From assembly GCF_003611735.1 (NCBI RefSeq), contig NZ_RAWG01000078.1:1-32933 (forward strand): DNA of 32,933 nucleotides. The letters run 5' to 3'. Within the stretch, counting starts at the first letter, position 1. Each line of letters begins with the position of its first letter. Below, in pieces: positions 1 through 32,933 of the stretch. The notes beneath the pieces are model-generated. The model did not search any database and had not been told where the DNA came from. It saw nothing but the letters and a program-made list of their open reading frames with translations. This stretch comes from Corallococcus sicarius. Lineage in GTDB: Bacteria > Myxococcota > Myxococcia > Myxococcales > Myxococcaceae. The position numbers and the translations under genes were made by a program.

Positions 1-496
1 CGCCCACCTCCGACGGCGTGCGCCACTCCCGCTCGCCGCCCTCGGGCAGCGTGTCCGTCGCCATCCAGTGCAGCGCGCGGAAGTCCGGCGCCTGCTCGAA
101 GAGGAAGTCGGACAGCTCCAGGATGCCGGACGTGGTGAGCACCACCGACGCCTCGGCGTCCTGGATGATGGCGCGCAGGCGGGGCAGGGTGCGCTCCAGC
201 CGCATCGGATCCGGCGGATACGCCGGCACCGCCACCGCGCCCGCGTAGAGGCAACCGAAGAAGCCCGCGATGTAGTCCAGCCCCGGCGGGTACAGGAGCA
301 ACACGCGCTCGCCCACCACGCCTCGCGCCTGCAACGCCGCGGCGATGCGCCGGGCTCGCACGTCCAGCTCGAACGCGCTCAGCACCGTCTCGTCGCCGTC
401 GACTTCACCCAGGAACGTGTACAGCGGCGCGTGGGCTGAAGGGCCCACCGCCAGATTCAACAGGAGGCCAGGAAGGGTTCGCGAGAAGTCGGGCAC
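1..496 (-). CDS. Fatty acyl-AMP ligase (FAAL), N-terminal fragment, 3' end outside the window
   Basis: FAALs activate fatty acids as acyl-adenylates and pass them to a carrier protein, starting lipopeptides and lipid-polyketides. Here about 165 residues are visible with no stop before the left edge. The diagnostic stretch is LLLYPPGLDYIAGFFGCLYA followed by GAVAVPAYPPDPMRLERTLP, then RLRAIIQDAEASVVLTT, all typical of the FAAL/long-chain acyl-AMP ligase N-terminal subdomain rather than of NRPS A domains. I place the start at GTG 496 (MPDFSRTLPGLLLNLA), which gives the usual distance to the YTFL motif and has a weak GGA nine bases upstream. GTG 532 in the same frame would add 12 residues but lies inside a dyad. 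An in-frame TAA at 538-536 limits the frame. It lies on the same strand as the NRPS, about 250 bp after its stop. Whether it is a single enzyme or the first domain of another synthase cannot be seen. Confidence 0.88.
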   Translation of the reverse strand, partial: MPDFSRTLPGLLLNLAVGPSAHAPLYTFLGEVDGDETVLSAFELDVRARRIAAALQARGVVGERVLLLYPPGLDYIAGFFGCLYAGAVAVPAYPPDPMRLERTLPRLRAIIQDAEASVVLTTSGILELSDFLFEQAPDFRALHWMATDTLPEGGEREWRTPSEVG

Positions 497-508
497 GGGG
501 GGCCGTCC

Positions 509-534
509 AAGTGTCAGAAAAAGCGCTGACACTT
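509..534. promoter_or_regulatory. Perfect 9-bp dyad before the FAAL gene, candidate operator or leader hairpin
   Basis: AAGTGTCAG (509-517) and CTGACACTT (526-534) are exact reverse complements separated by 8 bases. The element lies 13-38 bases upstream of the chosen FAAL start, a typical place for a repressor site or a translation-controlling hairpin. I recognise no specific regulator, and no convincing -35/-10 pair stands out next to it. Confidence 0.4.
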
Positions 535-693
535 CTTAGCAGCCCTTGCTCTTAAACCCGTAGGTCCCGCCGTGTTGGAACGCGTGCGCACATGCTGCGC
601 CGCCAGCTTCCCGGGGGAGCGTCTCAGCCGCGCCCGAACAGCCCTTTCAACCACCCCCTCGCGTCGGGTGTCTGCACCGGTGCTACAGGGCGC

Positions 694-724
694 CCCCCGC
701 TCCTTCATGCCAAGGAGCGAGGGG
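694..724 (-). terminator. Hairpin just after the NRPS stop, possible transcription terminator
   Basis: CGCTCCTT (698-705) pairs with AAGGAGCG (712-719) around a 6-base loop. After a single bulged base (720) the stem continues with CCCC (694-697) and GGGG (721-724). It begins 23 bases past the NRPS stop. No run of U follows on the minus strand, so it may be a weak or non-canonical terminator, or an mRNA-stabilising 3' hairpin. Confidence 0.45.
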
Positions 725-746
725 ATGTCCCTGAAGCCTTGCGCCG

Positions 747-32933
<32,187 letters not shown>

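Larger units (their letters stand above)
497..746. other. Intergenic region between NRPS and FAAL
   Basis: 250 bp without a credible gene. It holds the hairpin at 694-724, a short palindrome GCACCGGTGC (674-683) and the dyad at 509-534. The gap and the hairpin suggest that the FAAL gene may have its own promoter here, but no clear promoter is visible. Confidence 0.6.

Noticed and set aside
586-600. Short inverted repeat GCGCA-N5-TGCGC
   Set aside because: Five base pairs in GC-rich DNA is expected by chance.
560-650. Possible promoter for the FAAL gene (TTGAAA near 650-645, or TTTAAG near 556-551 on the minus strand)
   Set aside because: Neither has a convincing partner box at proper spacing, so I do not call a promoter.

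Overview
The window is a fragment of a very large non-ribosomal peptide synthetase (NRPS) locus, read entirely on the minus strand. The DNA is strongly GC-rich with a third-position GC bias. The NRPS linkers (SFAQQRLWFIDQLEPG type) and a neighbouring fatty acyl-AMP ligase fit a myxobacterium (Myxococcota; Corallococcus/Myxococcus-like), but this is inferred from style and no marker gene is present.

Right edge to about 0.75 kb: one open frame codes for at least 10,712 residues and contains nine complete modules and a terminal thioesterase. The order is C-A-T-E | C-A-T-E | C-A-T | C-A-T | C-A-T | C-A-T | C-A-T | C-A-T | C-A-T-TE. The frame remains open through the right edge, and the residues just before the nominal GTG at 32885 read like an inter-module linker. 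The protein therefore very probably begins outside the window and may have more modules. Residue numbers below count from that GTG.

Logic of the line: modules 1 and 2 have the same manually read specificity code and each carries an epimerase, so they should add two identical D-residues. The condensation domains of modules 2 and 3 are of the type that follows an epimerase, as expected. Modules 5 and 7 carry a valine-like code. Modules 6 and 8 have nearly the same code as each other. Modules 4-8 form a tandem array with a period of exactly 2118 residues (6354 bp), 2.5 copies long, so the predicted product has an alternating x-Val-y-Val-y core. The TE has an intact Ser-Asp-His triad and releases a product of at least nine residues.

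About 0.5-0.75 kb: a 250-bp intergenic stretch with a hairpin just after the NRPS stop and a perfect 9-bp dyad just before the next gene.

Left edge: the first about 165 residues of a fatty acyl-AMP ligase (FAAL), same strand, running off the window. It suggests that this or an adjacent assembly line handles a fatty acid, making a lipopeptide plausible but not shown.

All other long open frames in the window, including plus-strand ones over 1,000 codons, are antisense or frame shadows of the NRPS.
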